Assembly: GCA_023974075.1 (NCBI GenBank)
Contig: JAMFTG010000049.1
Location: 578,501-642,500 of the forward strand
Source: Chaenocephalus aceratus
Taxonomy: Eukaryota; Chordata; Actinopteri; Perciformes; Channichthyidae
Reading direction: 5' to 3'
DNA length: 64,000 bases
Under the pieces are notes generated by a model that had not been told where the DNA came from, did not search any database, and saw only the letters and a program-made list of their open reading frames with translations. Shown here piece by piece: positions 23,231 to 36,630 of this stretch (its first letter is position 1; the number at the start of each line of letters is the position of its first letter). The position numbers and the translations under genes were made by a program.

Positions 23231-23960
23231 AAGTTTACAAGCGCACGCTCAATGAACTGGAAATGGAAATACGTCATCCCATGCAACTCGCCTCTTGTAG
23301 TGGATTACATATTAACACATGTGAGTGTGAAGGTCCAGAGTCAGAGACCCGCCCCCTGCTTCCTGTCTGTTGCTCAGCAACATGGACATGTTCCACTCTG
23401 ACACAACGTCTGCTTCCTTCTCATCATTACTCTTCTTTCCTGAGAAGCGATCAACATCTCTGGGAGGGGACAGACTTTGGCACTAAGATGGAGTGGTAGA
23501 GATATACAACTTGAATTGTGTGAATTTAAAGATTAGGTTCCTGTTGTAAGGTCCAAGCGAGGGGGGGTGTCTTTGTTTGCGTCACCAAATCTACTTTCAG
23601 TCTTTTTGCATCTTTTTTAACACTTGTTCTGTATTCATGTGATCGTTCTAAGTCGTCTGTTTTGATCCCCTTTCAGTCCTTTTGCTTTCTAAGTGGTTGC
23701 TTTGTGTATGTTTCAGTACTTCCTCCTCTCCTTGCAGTAACTCAGCTTCTCTCTGATGTTTCTTTAGTCATTTGATCATGGCCGTGGGAAGGGGGGGTGC
23801 TGAGGGGGCTGCAGCACCCCCACCTGCTGGTGGAGAGTTGTAACTGCAACGCCAAAAAGTTCACTAATCAAATCAATACAAAAGTTTTATTTTGAGTGTG
23901 TTTGAGTTAGCATTTCAGTGTAAGCAGTCTCTAAAAAGCTTCACGATAAGAGAAAGGGAT
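23231..23960. other. Unassigned sequence
   Basis: No coding or transposon signature that I can name. The GGGGGGTGCTGAGGGGGCTG and GCAGCACCCCCACC box near 23795-23825 resembles a short inverted repeat at a DNA-transposon end. Confidence 0.35.
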
Positions 23961-24140
23961 CATGCAGTGTGCTTCTTCTGTTGCTCTGCTATGGAAAAGA
24001 AGCTCGTCAGCGCAAGATCAGGGATGGGAGTTTTGTGAAAGCACGGTTTAAGAACTGGAGAAAGGCAGAGGAAACATTTAGGAGCATGAGAAGTCCCATC
24101 AACACACAGGCCGTCAACAAGCTGGCAGCATGACAACGAA
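23961..24140 (+). pseudogene. TTF-type / ZMYM1-like hAT transposase fragment
   Basis: Two plus-strand frames joined by a shift near 24020 read VCFFCCSAMEKKLVSARS and FVKARFKNWRKAEETFRSM. The C-x2-C with a following F-x-NWKKA-like motif is the pattern of TTF-type zinc fingers at the start of ZMYM1-like hAT transposases. A stop follows and the catalytic core is missing. The reading is from memory of the motif and is moderately uncertain. Confidence 0.45.
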
Positions 24141-25480
24141 CACCGATGAACGCGCTGCTCTCACAAGCTGCTGCTAAAGACCAAATGACTGCATTTAGTG
24201 TGACGCTATTATACCGGACCCTCCCTCCACGCAGATCACGCAGACTGCGTGGGGCCTCGTTCTGCGGAGGGAGCCTCATCTGAAGCGCAAACGCAGTGTA
24301 AGCGCCACAGTTTCGCCGCTGCGAGGCACCCCCACCCGCACCCCCAACTCTGACTGACTTTCCGCGTCCCTGCATTTGATGTTTCTTTTTGGTTGTTTGA
24401 AGTCACATATCACAGGTGAGCTACACCGGACCCCCCCGACAGGTGGAGCCCTCCATCAGGGAGACCAGGGGCTGGAGGCGGGGCTTAGAGACCGGGACTG
24501 AAACACAGAGGAGAGCAGGGCAACCTTTTTTTATTACAATTCATCTTGTTTTAATTTGTATTGGCTTTTTCTTTACTGCATTTAAAAGTAGTTTTATAAG
24601 ATGCTTCCTTTGCACGATATCTTATTGATTTATTTATGCCTTGTTAAAATGTGCTCAATAAAAAAACTTGATGACATAAATGTATTTATTTTTGTATTAG
24701 ACTGAAGTTGTTGTGTTTTCATGGCTCCTTTATAACCGGCAGAGAACGCCTCATCAGGTCAAAGGCTACAGGCTAGAGGACCAACTGCATCAGCATGCTA
24801 TATTCTGACTGGGGCCAGTTATCTTCTGAGGGGGGCCCAATAAATGCAGGACGAAAAACACAAAGACAGAATGAAGTAATTGCGCATAAGAAACAATGCA
24901 TGCAGTTATTCTTTCAGTACATATTTATTTCAGATACTTATAGCTACAGTTTTTACGCTCTAATGGGTCCGACTAGAAAGATTGTCGTGGCTTCATTCCT
25001 TGTTTTTCTATCAAGCCACTAGACGCCTAAACAGACACTTCTAACTCGTTTCCTTTCCTTTATATTACTTACAGTTGAAGAGTTACTCGGCCTCCGATGG
25101 TTTGGATGATGTTGCGATGTGTTTGCTCAAAATAAAATAACAAACTTTTACACATGCAACAAAGAAAAGAGGCCTTTACAATATTCAAAACAAAGAGGCA
25201 AAACTCAAATCAAATAACAAACGACGGTATTCTTTCTTCTTGGTAAGGCTTCTATAACTTCATAACTTAAAGGGTACTTGTACGATTTATGTACGTGTAT
25301 GGTTAAAACTGTTCCTCGACGGCGTCTCTCCAACAGGTTGCCCATCACTGTGGCTTCAGCGCAGGCGGCGTGGGAATTGTAGTCCTTTATAGTGCGTTGA
25401 CTACAGACGTCACCATTAGGTGGCCTTTCTTATCAAATCAAAATACTGGCTCCAACGATGACAAATAACGTTTAATCATA
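24141..25480. other. Unassigned sequence
   Basis: No gene or clear mobile-element boundary seen. AATAAA at about 24657 is not attached to a recognisable exon. Confidence 0.35.
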
Positions 25481-25489
25481 AACTTTTCA

Positions 25490-25726
25490 TTTCCAGGGGG
25501 CCCACCTGGACTCTTTCACAAGGAGGACTTGTACTCAAATGGCACAACCCCAAACGGAACCTTCGCCCCAATGACCTCGTCGTCATCGTGGATAACACAG
25601 CACCGGGTGATACAGACACTGTCAGGGTCCAAAGGGCTTGTCCGCAGTGTCTTGGTGAAAACCAAGAGTAGCACCTTACAGCGACCAATTGACAAGCTCT
25701 GTCTGCTTCTGGAAGCAGTTGATTGA
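25490..25726 (+). pseudogene. BEL/Pao integrase C-terminal fragment
   Basis: One frame reads WHNPKRNLRPNDLVVIVDN then TAP, and a second reads GLVRSVLVKTKSSTLQRP then IDKLCLLLEAVD and stop. This is the conserved tail of BEL/Pao Pol. The short stretch between them is lost, with a frameshift near 25605. Only this end of the polyprotein remains, directly upstream of a polypurine tract and LTR. Confidence 0.75.
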
Positions 25727-25959
25727 ACACAAGGTGTCATGTGCTGGTAACCTCTGACACCCAGTATCACACACATACACATGCCCCCCCCCTTTTTCCT
25801 CTTGAACTCATGCAAACACACCACACACAAACATTGGACTATGAACTATGACAATGATTGTATATTGATGACGGTTACATTTTGAGTAACTGCTTGTTTT
25901 GTGGCTCTATTATAATGTATTAATTGTTTTGCTACAGCGTCAGCAATTAGGGGCCGGTA

Positions 25960-26370
25960 TGTTAGAGCCACAAAGTTATTATTTCGAGTCATAATTTGAT
26001 AAATGATGTAATGATGGAAAAGGATTTATATTGCCATGGTGAATATGTTTTTGATGAAATGATTGTTAATTTGATATCGTAAATATGATCTGTTTCCTTG
26101 TACCTTCCGGTGTGTATTTAAGTGAGGTAACTCGGAGACCTGATGAGACGGGGAGCGGAACAGTTTTTCGACCGCAAATTGCAGACAGAGATTGGTGTTG
26201 CAAATTGGACTGCAAACAAAGTATAGTTTAGTTAGGAAAGCATATCGCCGAAATACTGTATAATATTTTGAGACTATTTAAGTCAATACTTTGTTGTTAA
26301 TAAATTGTATATTTTTTGACTGAAAACCTTCGGCTGCTTATTGTTTTGGATTGCGTCAACCCCGCTCTAT
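25960..26370 (+). mobile_element. BEL/Pao 3' LTR
   Basis: Starts TGTTAGAGCC after a purine-rich tract (AATTAGGGGCCGG). It includes a TATA-like GTATTTAAG near 26115 and AATAAA near 26300, and ends near CCGCTCTA, the partial complement of its start. It interrupts an I-LINE copy at about 26371. The right end is placed to within about 10 bp. Confidence 0.65.
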
Positions 26371-26371
26371 A

Positions 26372-26800
26372 GTGGCAAGAGTGCCATTACATACAGGGCT
26401 CAATCATACTTTAAGTATAATAGGAAAGCATCCAACCGGAAAGTGTATACACTGCAGCCAGCCAGAAACTGTTGAGCATGTTTTACTGCTTTGCAGGAAA
26501 TATAGTACTCAGAGAAATGTGCTTTTCCAGACACTGAAGAAAGCAACATTCCATGACTTGTCGCTATCAGGGCTGTTAGGGAAAACATCAGGCAATATAT
26601 ATTGTGAGATTATTACGTTTCTAAGAGAAATTGATACTTTTAAAATAATCTAGAGTTTTGGTTCTTTGTTTTGTTTCTTGTTTTCTGCATAGTCTCTTGT
26701 CCACACTCCAGTCCAGTTGGTGGCGGTAATGCGCCTACAAGTTGGTTTGCCAACCGCCAATAAACACGAAAGAAGAAGAAGAAGAAAACGAGAGAAGAAG
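26372..26800 (+). pseudogene. I-clade LINE 3' end, copy B (DIRS empty site)
   Basis: Encodes LNHTLSIIGKHPTGKCIHC, SQPETVEHVLLLCRKY and the same ending FLREIDTFKII as 14190-14540. The 3' UTR contains GGTGGCGGTAATGCGCC, and a GAAGAA tail follows. It keeps the uninterrupted target into which the DIRS jumped in the other copy. Its 5' end is cut by the BEL/Pao LTR. Confidence 0.85.
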
Positions 26801-26911
26801 AAGAAGAAAACGAGAGAAGAAGAAGAAGAAAACGAGAGAAGAAGAAGATGCACCTTTAAAGTTATTTGCAATCCGCCCAAAACCGAGAGGAGAAGAAGGA
26901 GAAAAGAAGAG
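26765..26911 (+). repeat. GAA-rich tail merging into presumed ZNF-B exon 1
   Basis: Interrupted (GAAGAA)n with AAAACGAGAG spacers ends at GAAAAGAAGAG followed by the donor GTGAGT. The donor is conserved in units A (14185) and C (59156, without the LINE). The last bases are therefore probably the 3' end of a non-coding ZNF exon next to the LINE tail. Confidence 0.55.
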
Positions 26912-28330
26912 GTGAGTGTATTAAACACCTGCAGAGGTTTCATTAAGTGTATTTACACCTCTTAGCTTACAGTTAATCACGAATCAGAAGTTATCTTATT
27001 TAACACAACAGCTATAATCTTGGAAGAAAGAAACTCACAAAAAAACTTTAAAATGTGCGACAAAAATAGTCTCAATCTATCTGTAAATAAAGGCTAAAAG
27101 CTACCGTCTAACAGCTACCGTCTAACAGCTACAGTTTGAAAGCTAACGGCTATCGGCTAACAGCTACAGTTATTATTCCAGTTCGGCTCTGGGGAGCAAC
27201 AGTTGATTTGTAATGCTCAGCTGACTTTATGTTAGTTATTTATTACACCAGTTGTCTTTAAGACGGTTAGAGTTGTTGTGTTGGTGCTCTTTGCCATAGA
27301 TATGGTTTTAAATGTATGCTAACTAGCTTATTAGCATCGCCATTCACCACGACGTAGCATTTTCCCCATTGAAATGAATGGGGTTCTTCAGTTAGCTGCT
27401 AACGCTAAGCTAAGCGACGGTTTAGCTCATTAGATAAATAGATATACTTTATTTAAATAATGATTTATCTTAAACTGGGAAATGATTGTGTCCCAGCAGA
27501 AGTGTTTTCAGGCATTACACGAGTTAAACATATTTAAAAGATGCAATAAGATAATAAAAATGAAGCATTAGCAGCAAGTATACACACAGGACACATATCA
27601 CTAGAGTATCTAAAGAATACACAATATACAGAAAAGACTGTATACATGGAGTACATTAAACAGTCTCACTAGCTCATGTTTGCTTTCTGTGTTAACTTAG
27701 TGATAGTTTCACACGGATAGCGTTATAACCGTGGTTCAAACATCCATTAATGTCACTTTCTATGTGAATAAAGTCATTTTAATGAAATAAAAGTGAACTA
27801 ACTGTGAGCTGTAAGTTAGAATGTAAGTTGCTACACAGATTATGATGAATTATATCTAAATATTTGTATTATATTAATAATAATGTACACAGAAAACCAA
27901 GTTGTTATCGTAATGGTTAAAGTCATGTGCATGTAACGTTAATAACTATCTGACCTTTCTATCATGTTCTCCTCTGCTTAGCATCACATTGACCAAATGG
28001 ATCCATTTGGACCATGTTTACGTCACAGCAGCAGAGATGAGACAAGGCACTGCACGTGGTGTGATAAAACACTACATAGAAGCATCCAGAAATAGAACAT
28101 ATCATTGAATAAACTCTTTGAATTCCTCCTCTTCACTGCTGACAGTTTATGATGAATTATATCTAAATATTTGTATTATATTAATAATGAAGCAGCTCTG
28201 TGGTCTTCATCAGGACAGCTGATGAGCAGCATGGAGGAGAAGAAGGAGGCCCCTGGAGCTCAGGTCAGTGTGCACTTCATCACAAGATATTCCTAACTCC
28301 AGCGTTTCCGCCAGGCGGGCGTCTTGCCTT
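26912..28330 (+). repeat. ZNF unit B 5' module (intron 1 and coding exon 1)
   Basis: Inverted copy of 12940-14184 and of 57536-59155. Contains the first coding exon at 28222-28263. Differences from A include a 58-bp partial repeat of the ATTCATCATAAT-type segment, also present in C. Confidence 0.85.
28222..28263 (+). CDS. ZNF-B first coding exon
   Basis: ATG at 28222, MSSMEEKKEAPGAQ, then donor GTCAGT at 28264. The upstream CTTCATCAG at 28213 is a possible acceptor. Phase 0 fits the terminal exon at 33370. The inferred intron is 5.1 kb and contains a hAT, a CT tract, a TG minisatellite and a MITE. Confidence 0.7.
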
Positions 28331-28562
28331 CATCTGACGCCAATAAGTGTTGCTATGCAACCGGGTGAGGCCACAAAGTATAGCGCAGCATTATGCATGT
28401 GTTTACATGCCCACCGGAACCTCGAGGCATTACCAACAGATCAACGCACAATCAACCCATCCAGGACATCTCTTTCTCCACATTACGTGTTAGACATTAG
28501 AGTTGACAATTCTTGTCTGTCACATACTCTTCTTGTCTGTCACATAGTCTTCTTGTCAAACA
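28331..28562 (+). repeat. Duplicated flank with two units of a 20-bp repeat
   Basis: Inverted match to 56980-57150. Carries only about two copies of the TCTTCTTGTCTGTCACATAC unit, expanded to 24 in unit C. Confidence 0.8.
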
Positions 28563-29580
28563 TATAATATATATATATAACGTTAAACGTAAAAAATTGA
28601 GAACGTGAATAACTTTTTGGAAGTAAGCTCAGGTGCTGGCAGTGTTCGAGTAGCATGTTCCTGCAGCCCATGCTCCGGGCCGGGCCAAGTCATTTCATTG
28701 GACGAGAGGCATACTATGAGAGCTGGTCACAGGGATGCGTTCAAATGTAACCAGTAATTTGAGGAACTGTCGAAATGGCAAACGCAGATAAAGTTGAGCT
28801 CGAAAATGCTCCAGCATCATTGAAGTCTCCGCAGGGCTCAACGCTAACTTTTAAAAGCTGATGCCAGGCTGGCAGCCAGGCATCAGCTTTTGGTTGCCAA
28901 AACTGAAAATACGGTTTTCATTTTTAGACACCTTATATTTTAAATAATGAAGATACTATCCAGTTATACATTACGCGGCTGGCAATACATCGAACTTTCA
29001 CTCATTTGAAAAGGCATCACCGAACGTGAATATCACCGGTACCAAAAGAAAACAGACTGAAGTGCAAACCCAACTCCCGCTAGCATGTAGCCTCCACCGC
29101 TCGCAGAGAGTTCAGACCGAGCCAGAGCTATTACCAACGCCAAGTATCCTCGTGTTGCCATGGTAGCAAAGCGCTACCTGGCTGTGCTGCCTCTGTCCCT
29201 AGAGAGGGTGTTCTCCACAGCAGGAGACATGCTAGTGCCAGCAGATCTGCCCTTTCTGCAGCCATGTGGACGAGTTCATCTTTCTTTAGACGACATGAAA
29301 ACACAACGACAAGCAAGTCCTGATGCCACGCTGCTGCTCAGGAACAGTGCAGTTCAGATGCAGGTTATTACAGTTCATCCACATGCTGCACCTCAATGTT
29401 CATTTCATTAGATTCTGTATTTATTTGAGTGAATATTCAGTTTAATAATAATTTAAAAACTATATATTTTATGTTTTGTGATAATTGTTTCTGCGGTACC
29501 GAAAACGTACCGGACTGAACCGTGACCTAAAACCCGAGGTACGTACGGAACCAAAATGTTTGTGAACCGCTACACCCCTA
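28563..29580 (+). mobile_element. Internally deleted hAT (ZBED-like), copy B
   Basis: The N-terminal start (MANADKVELENAPASLK, with a shift nearby) and the C-terminal dimerisation motif (AMVAKRYLAVLPLSLERVF then STAGD, 29155-29230) remain. The finger and catalytic core are gone. The right end is GTGAACCGCTACACCCCTA. Matches 53718-54795 in inverted orientation; its left end is eroded. Confidence 0.8.
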
Positions 29581-29845
29581 CCGTATACAGACCAGTGTGC
29601 GGGAAAGTACACGTCCCACCGTCCGGGACGTGTTATTTACAATATCGGACAAGTAGATCTTTCAATCGACTTGTCCGGCGGACGTTTTTGGCCCCGATGT
29701 ATTGACAAGTTATTGATACATTCAGTTACAAAAGGCAGAACTCATTCGCACATTGTACGTGTCCGCCATTGTTCGTTTAGAAATGTTAGTTTGGGTTCTG
29801 CTTGTGGATTCCTAAATGCATCTCGTCGCTTTCTTTGACAGGAGG

Positions 29846-29846
<1 letters not shown>

Positions 29847-29878
<32 letters not shown>

Positions 29879-29890
29879 GTCTCTGTCCTG

Positions 29891-29930
<40 letters not shown>

Positions 29931-29970
29931 CCTCCCTCCCCCTCTCCCTCTCTCCCTCTCTCTCTCTCTA
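29847..29970. repeat. (CT)n microsatellite
   Basis: Interrupted CT/TCTG/CCCT tract. Corresponds to the (GA)n tract at 53060-53236 in the inverted copy. Confidence 0.95.
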
Positions 29971-30520
29971 GAGGCTTCTCAATACTCAAATTTCCCCTCC
30001 TCGACTCCTCGGTCCTCCGGTAGTGACCCGGAAATGAATTTCAGCGCGCCATTTTGAAGGACGTCTCATTTCTCTAAATGCACACCGAGGACCGAGCGTC
30101 GAGGAGGCTCTCTGGAGGAGCTATAACCGAGGAGAGAGGAGAGAGGAGAGGAGGCTCTCTGGAGGAGCTCTAACCGAGGATACACTGATGGTTCCTCCAC
30201 GGCTCCTCCGCGGATGCATTTCCGGGAACGGTGGAGGCGTGACGCACGGCCGGACTTATCTCAGCCAATGACAGCTCTGCATGCATCCCCTGGATATTAT
30301 TTTAGAAACTGCTCTCATCGCAACGCGATGTTTACAGAGAGAACAGCTGTGAGGTGCAGAAAGCAGAGCAGTGTGTATAATATATATCACTCAGTAGAAC
30401 AGGCCACTCTCTCTGCTTTAGTTTAGTAGATATCTACAAACAAAGAGTCCAGATGTTTCTAAGAACATTTAGTGCTTCACAATAAAATACACAACGGCTG
30501 TAGCCTGCTTTAGGAGCTGT
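29971..30520. other. Unassigned sequence with short GGAGGAGCT repeats
   Basis: A GAGGAGGCTCTCTGGAGGAG unit occurs twice near 30098-30172. No gene is recognisable. Confidence 0.4.
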
Positions 30521-30524
30521 AGGT

Positions 30525-30541
30525 GTGTGTGGTACAGTGTG

Positions 30542-30580
<39 letters not shown>

Positions 30581-31690
30581 TACAGTGTGTAGGTGTGTGT
30601 GTGGTGGTGTGTGTGGTACACTGTGTAGGTGTGTGTGGTACACTGTGTAGGTGTGTGTTGTATAGTGTGTAGGTGTGTGTTGTATAGTGTGTGGGTGTGT
30701 GTTGTACAGTGTGTAGGTGTGTGTGTGGTACAGTGTAGGTGTGTGTTGTACAGTGTGTAGATGTGTGTGTTGTACAGTGTGTAGGTGTGTGTGGTACAGT
30801 GTGTGTGGTACAGTGTGTAGGTGTGTGTTTGTACAGTGTGTAGGTGTGTGTGGTACAGTGCGTGTGGTACAGTGTGTAGGTGTGTGTGGTTACAGTGTGT
30901 AGGTGTGTGCTACAGTGTGTAGGTGTGTGTGTGCTACAGTGTGTAGGTGTGTGTGGTACAGTGTGTGGTACAGTGTGTAGGTGTGTGTGTGCTACAGTGT
31001 GTAGTGTGTGTTGTACAGTGTGTAGGTGTGTGGTACAGTGTGTAGGTGTGTGTGGTACAGTGTGTAGGTGTGTGTGGTACAGTGTGTAGGTGTGTGTTGT
31101 ACAGGTGTAGGTGTGTGTGTACAGTGTGTAGGTGTGTGTGTCGTACAGTGTGTAGGTGTGTGTGTCGTACAGGTGTAGGTGTGTGTGTTGTACAGTGTGT
31201 GTGTTGTACAGTGTGTGTGTGTGCGTGTTGTACAGTGTGTAGGTGTGTGTGTAGGTGTGTGTTGTACAGTGTGGTGTGTGTTGTACAGTGTGTGTAGGTG
31301 TGTGTGTGGTACAGTGTGTGTAGGTGTGTGTGGTACAGTGCGTGTGGTACAGTGTGTAGGTGTGTGTGTTGTACAGTGTGTAGGTGTGTGTTGTACAGTG
31401 TGTAGGTGTGTGTGTTGTACAGTGTGTAGGTGTGTGTTGTACAGTGTGTAGGTGTGTGTGTCGTACAGTGTGTAGGTGTGTGTTGTACAGTGTGTGTGTT
31501 GTACAGTGTGTGTGTGCGTGTTGTACAGTGTGTAGGTGTGTGTGTGTACAGTGTGTGTGTGTGGTGGTACAGTGTGTAGGTGTGTGTTGTACAGTGTGTA
31601 GGTGTGTGTGGTACAGTGCGTGTGGTACAGTGTGTAGGTGTGTGTGTTGTACAGTGTGTAGGTGTGTGTGTTGTACAGTGTGTAGATGCG
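30525..31690. repeat. TG-rich minisatellite, unit GTACAGTGTGTAGGTGTGTG
   Basis: About 1.17 kb of imperfect 18-24 bp units. Long frames on either strand through this block are Thr/His or Cys/Val repeat artefacts. It lies in the ZNF-B intron and is absent from unit C. Confidence 0.95.
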
Positions 31691-31892
31691 GCGGACAGAC
31701 GGGTCTCAGTTGGTTTGGTGTCCTTACTTTTAATACTTGCAAATACAACTTTTGGCCCGTAATTTAAATTACGAAAAATCGCGATTTTTAAAACATTTCT
31801 AGACTCCGCAGATTTGTTTTGCTTTCAGGGACTCCGTAGTAGCTTACTCTCTCACTTTCCAGAACGCGCACAAAGCTCAGCCACATTGCCTG

Positions 31893-32490
31893 TGACTACC
31901 CGATCTGCAGCTCTGCCCGATCTGCTGTGTTCGTTGTTGAGCATAACAGAGGACTCAGACATTGTACATTACATATATAACTAAACACGCCTTTTCTCCT
32001 CCTTATCTCTTTCATGACTTTCCATTTAATATGGTTTTGAGCTGTAATCAATACTCAAGACAGGAAAAACTTCACGGCTGGTTTCATTTCTGGTAGTTCT
32101 GGTTGTTGTCTCATGCTACCCACGTCTGTAAACAAACGTATTCAAATAAACTGTACCTTCATTTAATATTCAGCAATAATAATATCTCGACGTCTATACA
32201 GTAGTTGTAGTGTTGAAATCAGTAGGTTTCGGTGTGCAACACTCCGTGTCATATCGCTACTAAATTCACCTCGATAGTAAATGGTATATTAGCCACATGC
32301 TAAATGCTAACCAGAGATGAAGGATTTTCAGAATAAAAGCTTAACAACTGCGCACGAGAATTTCTGGTTCTTCAGTATAAAACAGCATTTAAACTGACGG
32401 TATGTTTAAGGTACTTTATGCCATCAAAAACATTGATTTTAATTTATAACACTGTGCGCATGTGCAGAGCTGCAGATCGGGTAGTCACAT
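31893..32490. mobile_element. MITE of the CTACCCGATC family, copy 2
   Basis: The ends GTGACTACCCGATCTGCAG and CTGCAGATCGGGTAGTCAC are inverted. The interior (CTTTTCTCCTCCTTATCTC, AAACTGACGGTATGTTTAAG) matches 44596-44843. No ORF. Confidence 0.82.
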
Positions 32491-32539
32491 AGCCTACTAC
32501 AATCACACTCACCGCTTCACCGACAGAGGTAACATAAAA

Positions 32540-32690
32540 ATGTCCACGAACACAGATGAAGAACTCATTCCTAAAAAAGGTGCTTCTTCAGTTGTATAGA
32601 AGTGGTTCGGGTACAAGCGGTCATACATAGAACAAACAAACTGTTCTCTGTAAGGTCTGTAGAAAGACAACTTCCTAGAAAGTTAAAGGG
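32540..32690 (+). pseudogene. hAT/ZBED transposase N-terminal fragment
   Basis: Reads MSTNTDEELIPKKGASSVV, stop, then KWFGYKRS and a degraded BED finger. This is the N-terminus of a ZBED-like hAT transposase. The rest of the element (to about 33075) is non-coding with AAATCGAG-type boxes typical of hAT ends. Confidence 0.55.
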
Positions 32691-33084
32691 ATGTTATTTT
32701 GTTTGAGGGTATTTTTTTATCATTCATTTCATTCATTATTTATTATTTGTTGCATTTCATTTTACAAGTTTTTCAGGGATGGCCTACAAGAGATTTTTTT
32801 TCCAGTTTGATTTAAAAAAAAAAAAATCTTTGCACATTAATGACAGCCAAGTGCCGTGGTGCTGTTTTTTGTTTTGTTTTTTTATTCTTGAACAACTGAT
32901 TTGTTCGCCTAGACTACTTGGTAATCTCATTTATTTTTATTGTGTTAATAAAGAAAAATATGTATTTACATTTTGCCTTTGTCTGGTTTGTTAGAAAAAA
33001 ACGGAAAAAATCGAGGTTTAAATCGAAGATTGTCCATTAGTTAGGGAAAAAAAAAATCGAGATTTTATTTTTAGGCCAAATCTC

Positions 33085-33229
33085 GAGTCATCTGTCTCAA
33101 GCCTAAGTCTCAAGTCATGAATACCAAGTCAAAGTCAAGTCGAGTCTTTTATCAATGTTAGTCAAGCAAGTCTCAAGTCAAAAAATAGGCAAGTCAAGTC
33201 ATGTGACTCGAGTCCCCCACCTCTGGTAT
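33085..33229 (-). mobile_element. GACTCGAGTC hAT-like element end, unit B
   Basis: Inverted match to 5449-5600 with identical flank GTATATACTTTGGTTAGA. Only one end remains; the other side has been replaced by a different hAT. It marks common ancestry of the A and B introns. Confidence 0.85.
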
Positions 33230-33369
33230 ATACTTTGGTTAGATATTTTGACAGTTGATAAGTAGTATTTTGTTAACTCAAGGTTTATTAAGTGACTTTT
33301 TATTGTGTTAACTTGTGTATTTATGCTTTTTATATTGACTTTCTCTCTTTCTCTGTCCGTCTGTTCTAG

Positions 33370-34168
<799 letters not shown>

Positions 34169-34211
34169 TAGGAGCCGCAATTAAGCATATTTTGTGTTTT
34201 TCACAGTTTAC

Positions 34212-34217
34212 AATAAA
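34212..34217 (+). terminator. ZNF-B polyadenylation signal
   Basis: AATAAA in the context TTTACAATAAACAATTCCC, identical to units A and C. Confidence 0.7.
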
Positions 34218-34550
34218 CAATTCCCATCTATTGGCCTTGTGTTGGGTAATCCTTTTTTTCCATTACAGATCCCATCCCAACAGCGCCATCTGTTGACATA
34301 ACGTCAGAATTGACAGGCATAATGTTCACTGTTCCTTTGAGTTTCGTTTTCTGTCCGTCTGTCGACAGCGCGCTGTTTTATTGCTTTACATACCAGGTTT
34401 AAGTACACTGTGTCAATAGTTGTAGTTTGAGCATCGTCTGCACTGGCCGTCTGGTAGAATCGGTTTGCTCTTCCTCCTGTGTCCACTTCCTCTCCTGTCA
34501 CCTATGAACCCCTTTTATACACCCCACCACCAAGTGTTCAAAATAACATT

Positions 34551-36573
34551 CAGGGTGTCCGCGGTGTCTTAAAAAGTATTAAAAGTTGATAAATCAATTT
34601 TAGCGAAAATTAAGGCTATTAAAAAATATTAACCGGCATTTTCCAAGGTATTAAGAAGGTCCACAGCAACGGACAACATGAAACACCCTTTATTTACTGC
34701 AACGACATGTCGGGAAACCCCCTCAAGGTATCAGGCTGAGAGGCTCGGATACCTCATTCACACCAACGGTTGTTTCAGGGCCGGTTCGGAGCTGGAGCTT
34801 GAAAAGCACCGGGTTTTCCTCTTCACACCGCAAGCGGAGCAGCCTCTTAGCTCCGGAATCCGGTTCGTTCAAGCGCCAAAAAATTGTCCGGCCAGAGCAA
34901 AAGCACCGCATACGTCACGCTTACGTCGAGGCGGGGCAGAGACAGATCAACTCGTGATCAACAACAACAAGCCCGTGTTTTATCAGTTTGTACACAACGA
35001 TGGAGAAACTTAAGAGTTTCAGTGTTTCTGCCATAGACTTGTATATATAAAGGTTTCTGCTCATGGTGAAGCAACGTGTCTGCGTGTTAAGGTGGAACCT
35101 GAGCATTCACGTTGATCACCTCATAACTCATTATACATCTATAAAACTATAAATATTAAACTTTACTTCACGTGTTCATTTGAGAACAGCTGTTACATAC
35201 CTGGGTGAAGGTTACAGTTCATTTAAATGAAAGATACAACATTACTCCACACTCATGGTTCAGTCCACCTTAAGAAATAAGACCGACCTCGGAAGCAGTT
35301 GTGTTTTAAAAAAACCTTTATTGACACGAGTACACTTTTTTATAAGAATATAACTAAACCACAGAAATGACTCCGGAGAAGCTGCAGATAGAGCCATAAG
35401 AAATGAATGCAACTGATTTCATCCGCGCGGTTTGGCTTTATCAAGCAGGCACGCAAACGGTTACGCCATGAAGCAAACGATGAGGCAACGACGCATTACC
35501 AGTCGGACTCTGGGCGGTGTGAAAAGAGCCAGAGCTAAACCAAATAACTGGTCTGAACCTGAAAAGCTCTAGCAACGGAGCTTGAACCGCAGTTGCGTTG
35601 GTGTGAAAGAGGTAAAGGTGGGCCCCATGCATAGCGTGCCATAAAATGCTGCTTCTTATTTTAAGTTTCGTTGCCTTGCTCCGCTCGGTGGGGGGGGGGG
35701 GGGGTATACCTGAGAGATATACACCAGGAGAACACGCCGTCCACCGTGGAGAATAAACAGAAGGGCAACCATGCTCCGGGGTCCTTCTTCGCTGCTTTTG
35801 GTGTATTTTGTGGCGGCAGCAGCGCCACTTACAGGCCTGGCATATGTACTACAGCATTTCCAGCGGTCTAGTGTGAACGGACGCGTTAATGAATCGAATG
35901 CGTGTGAACGGAAGACTTTTTTGTTTGCGTTTTGCTGTATGCGTCCTCGTGGGGCCGGGGTTTAAGAAAAACTATATCCGGTCACAGAGATCTGCTATTT
36001 TAAAGTAAGGTCAACACATATCGACCCTAAATATAGTCTATATTAAGAACAAGAAAAGTCTTAACATATATATCGTTTTTTGTAGACAAATGTGTGAGGG
36101 TGATGACGTCAGAGCATCGTCCTATGTGCCGGGCTTAGCCCCGGACAGCCCCAGCCCAATTGAACCCCTGGGTGTTTGTGAGGGAGCTCCTATATGGCAT
36201 TACCCGCTGAAGCTCACCAAAGTTTAATATATTTCATAGTTCAAAGTTTTGTCAATTGTTTTTTTATTGGTCAAATACTGGTTTCTACTGGTTTCTGAGG
36301 AGTTCTACTGGAATGAAAGAGCACAGAAGCAGCAAAGCAGCATGCTGCATTAACCCTGACCTTCACAGAGAGGGTGAAGTTCATGTGGAGAGGAGGCTAG
36401 TCTGTCTGCACTCTGTTTAGCTAATCAATATAGTACATGTGAGGTAAAGTGTGTCGCCAATGTAACCGGTTAGAACTGGAAGTTGCGATGAGGTCTTAAA
36501 ATGTATGGAAAGGGTCTTAAAGGTCTTCAAAGGTATTAAATCTGACTTCAGGATTCCTGCATAGACCCTGATA
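34551..36573. mobile_element. Composite hAT-ended element, left arm
   Basis: Starts CAGGGTGTCCGCGGTGTCTT and ends TGCATAGACCCTG, with GTCTTAAAA-GTATTAAA subterminal repeats on both sides. The interior contains other repeats, including one with a CATAGACT end at 35032 and a GGGCTTAGCCCCGGACAG box near 36140. No intact transposase. The copy in the right arm is at 48812-50815. Confidence 0.6.
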
Positions 36574-36630
36574 TTGCACTATTCATATAAATAAGGTAAA
36601 CTGAGACGCCAGCAACAGCCATAAAATGGC

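Noticed and set aside
30510..31767. A 412-codon minus-strand frame and several plus-strand frames over the TG minisatellite
   Set aside because: Low-complexity repeat translation, no start context, no conserved domain, and absent from the paralogous unit.
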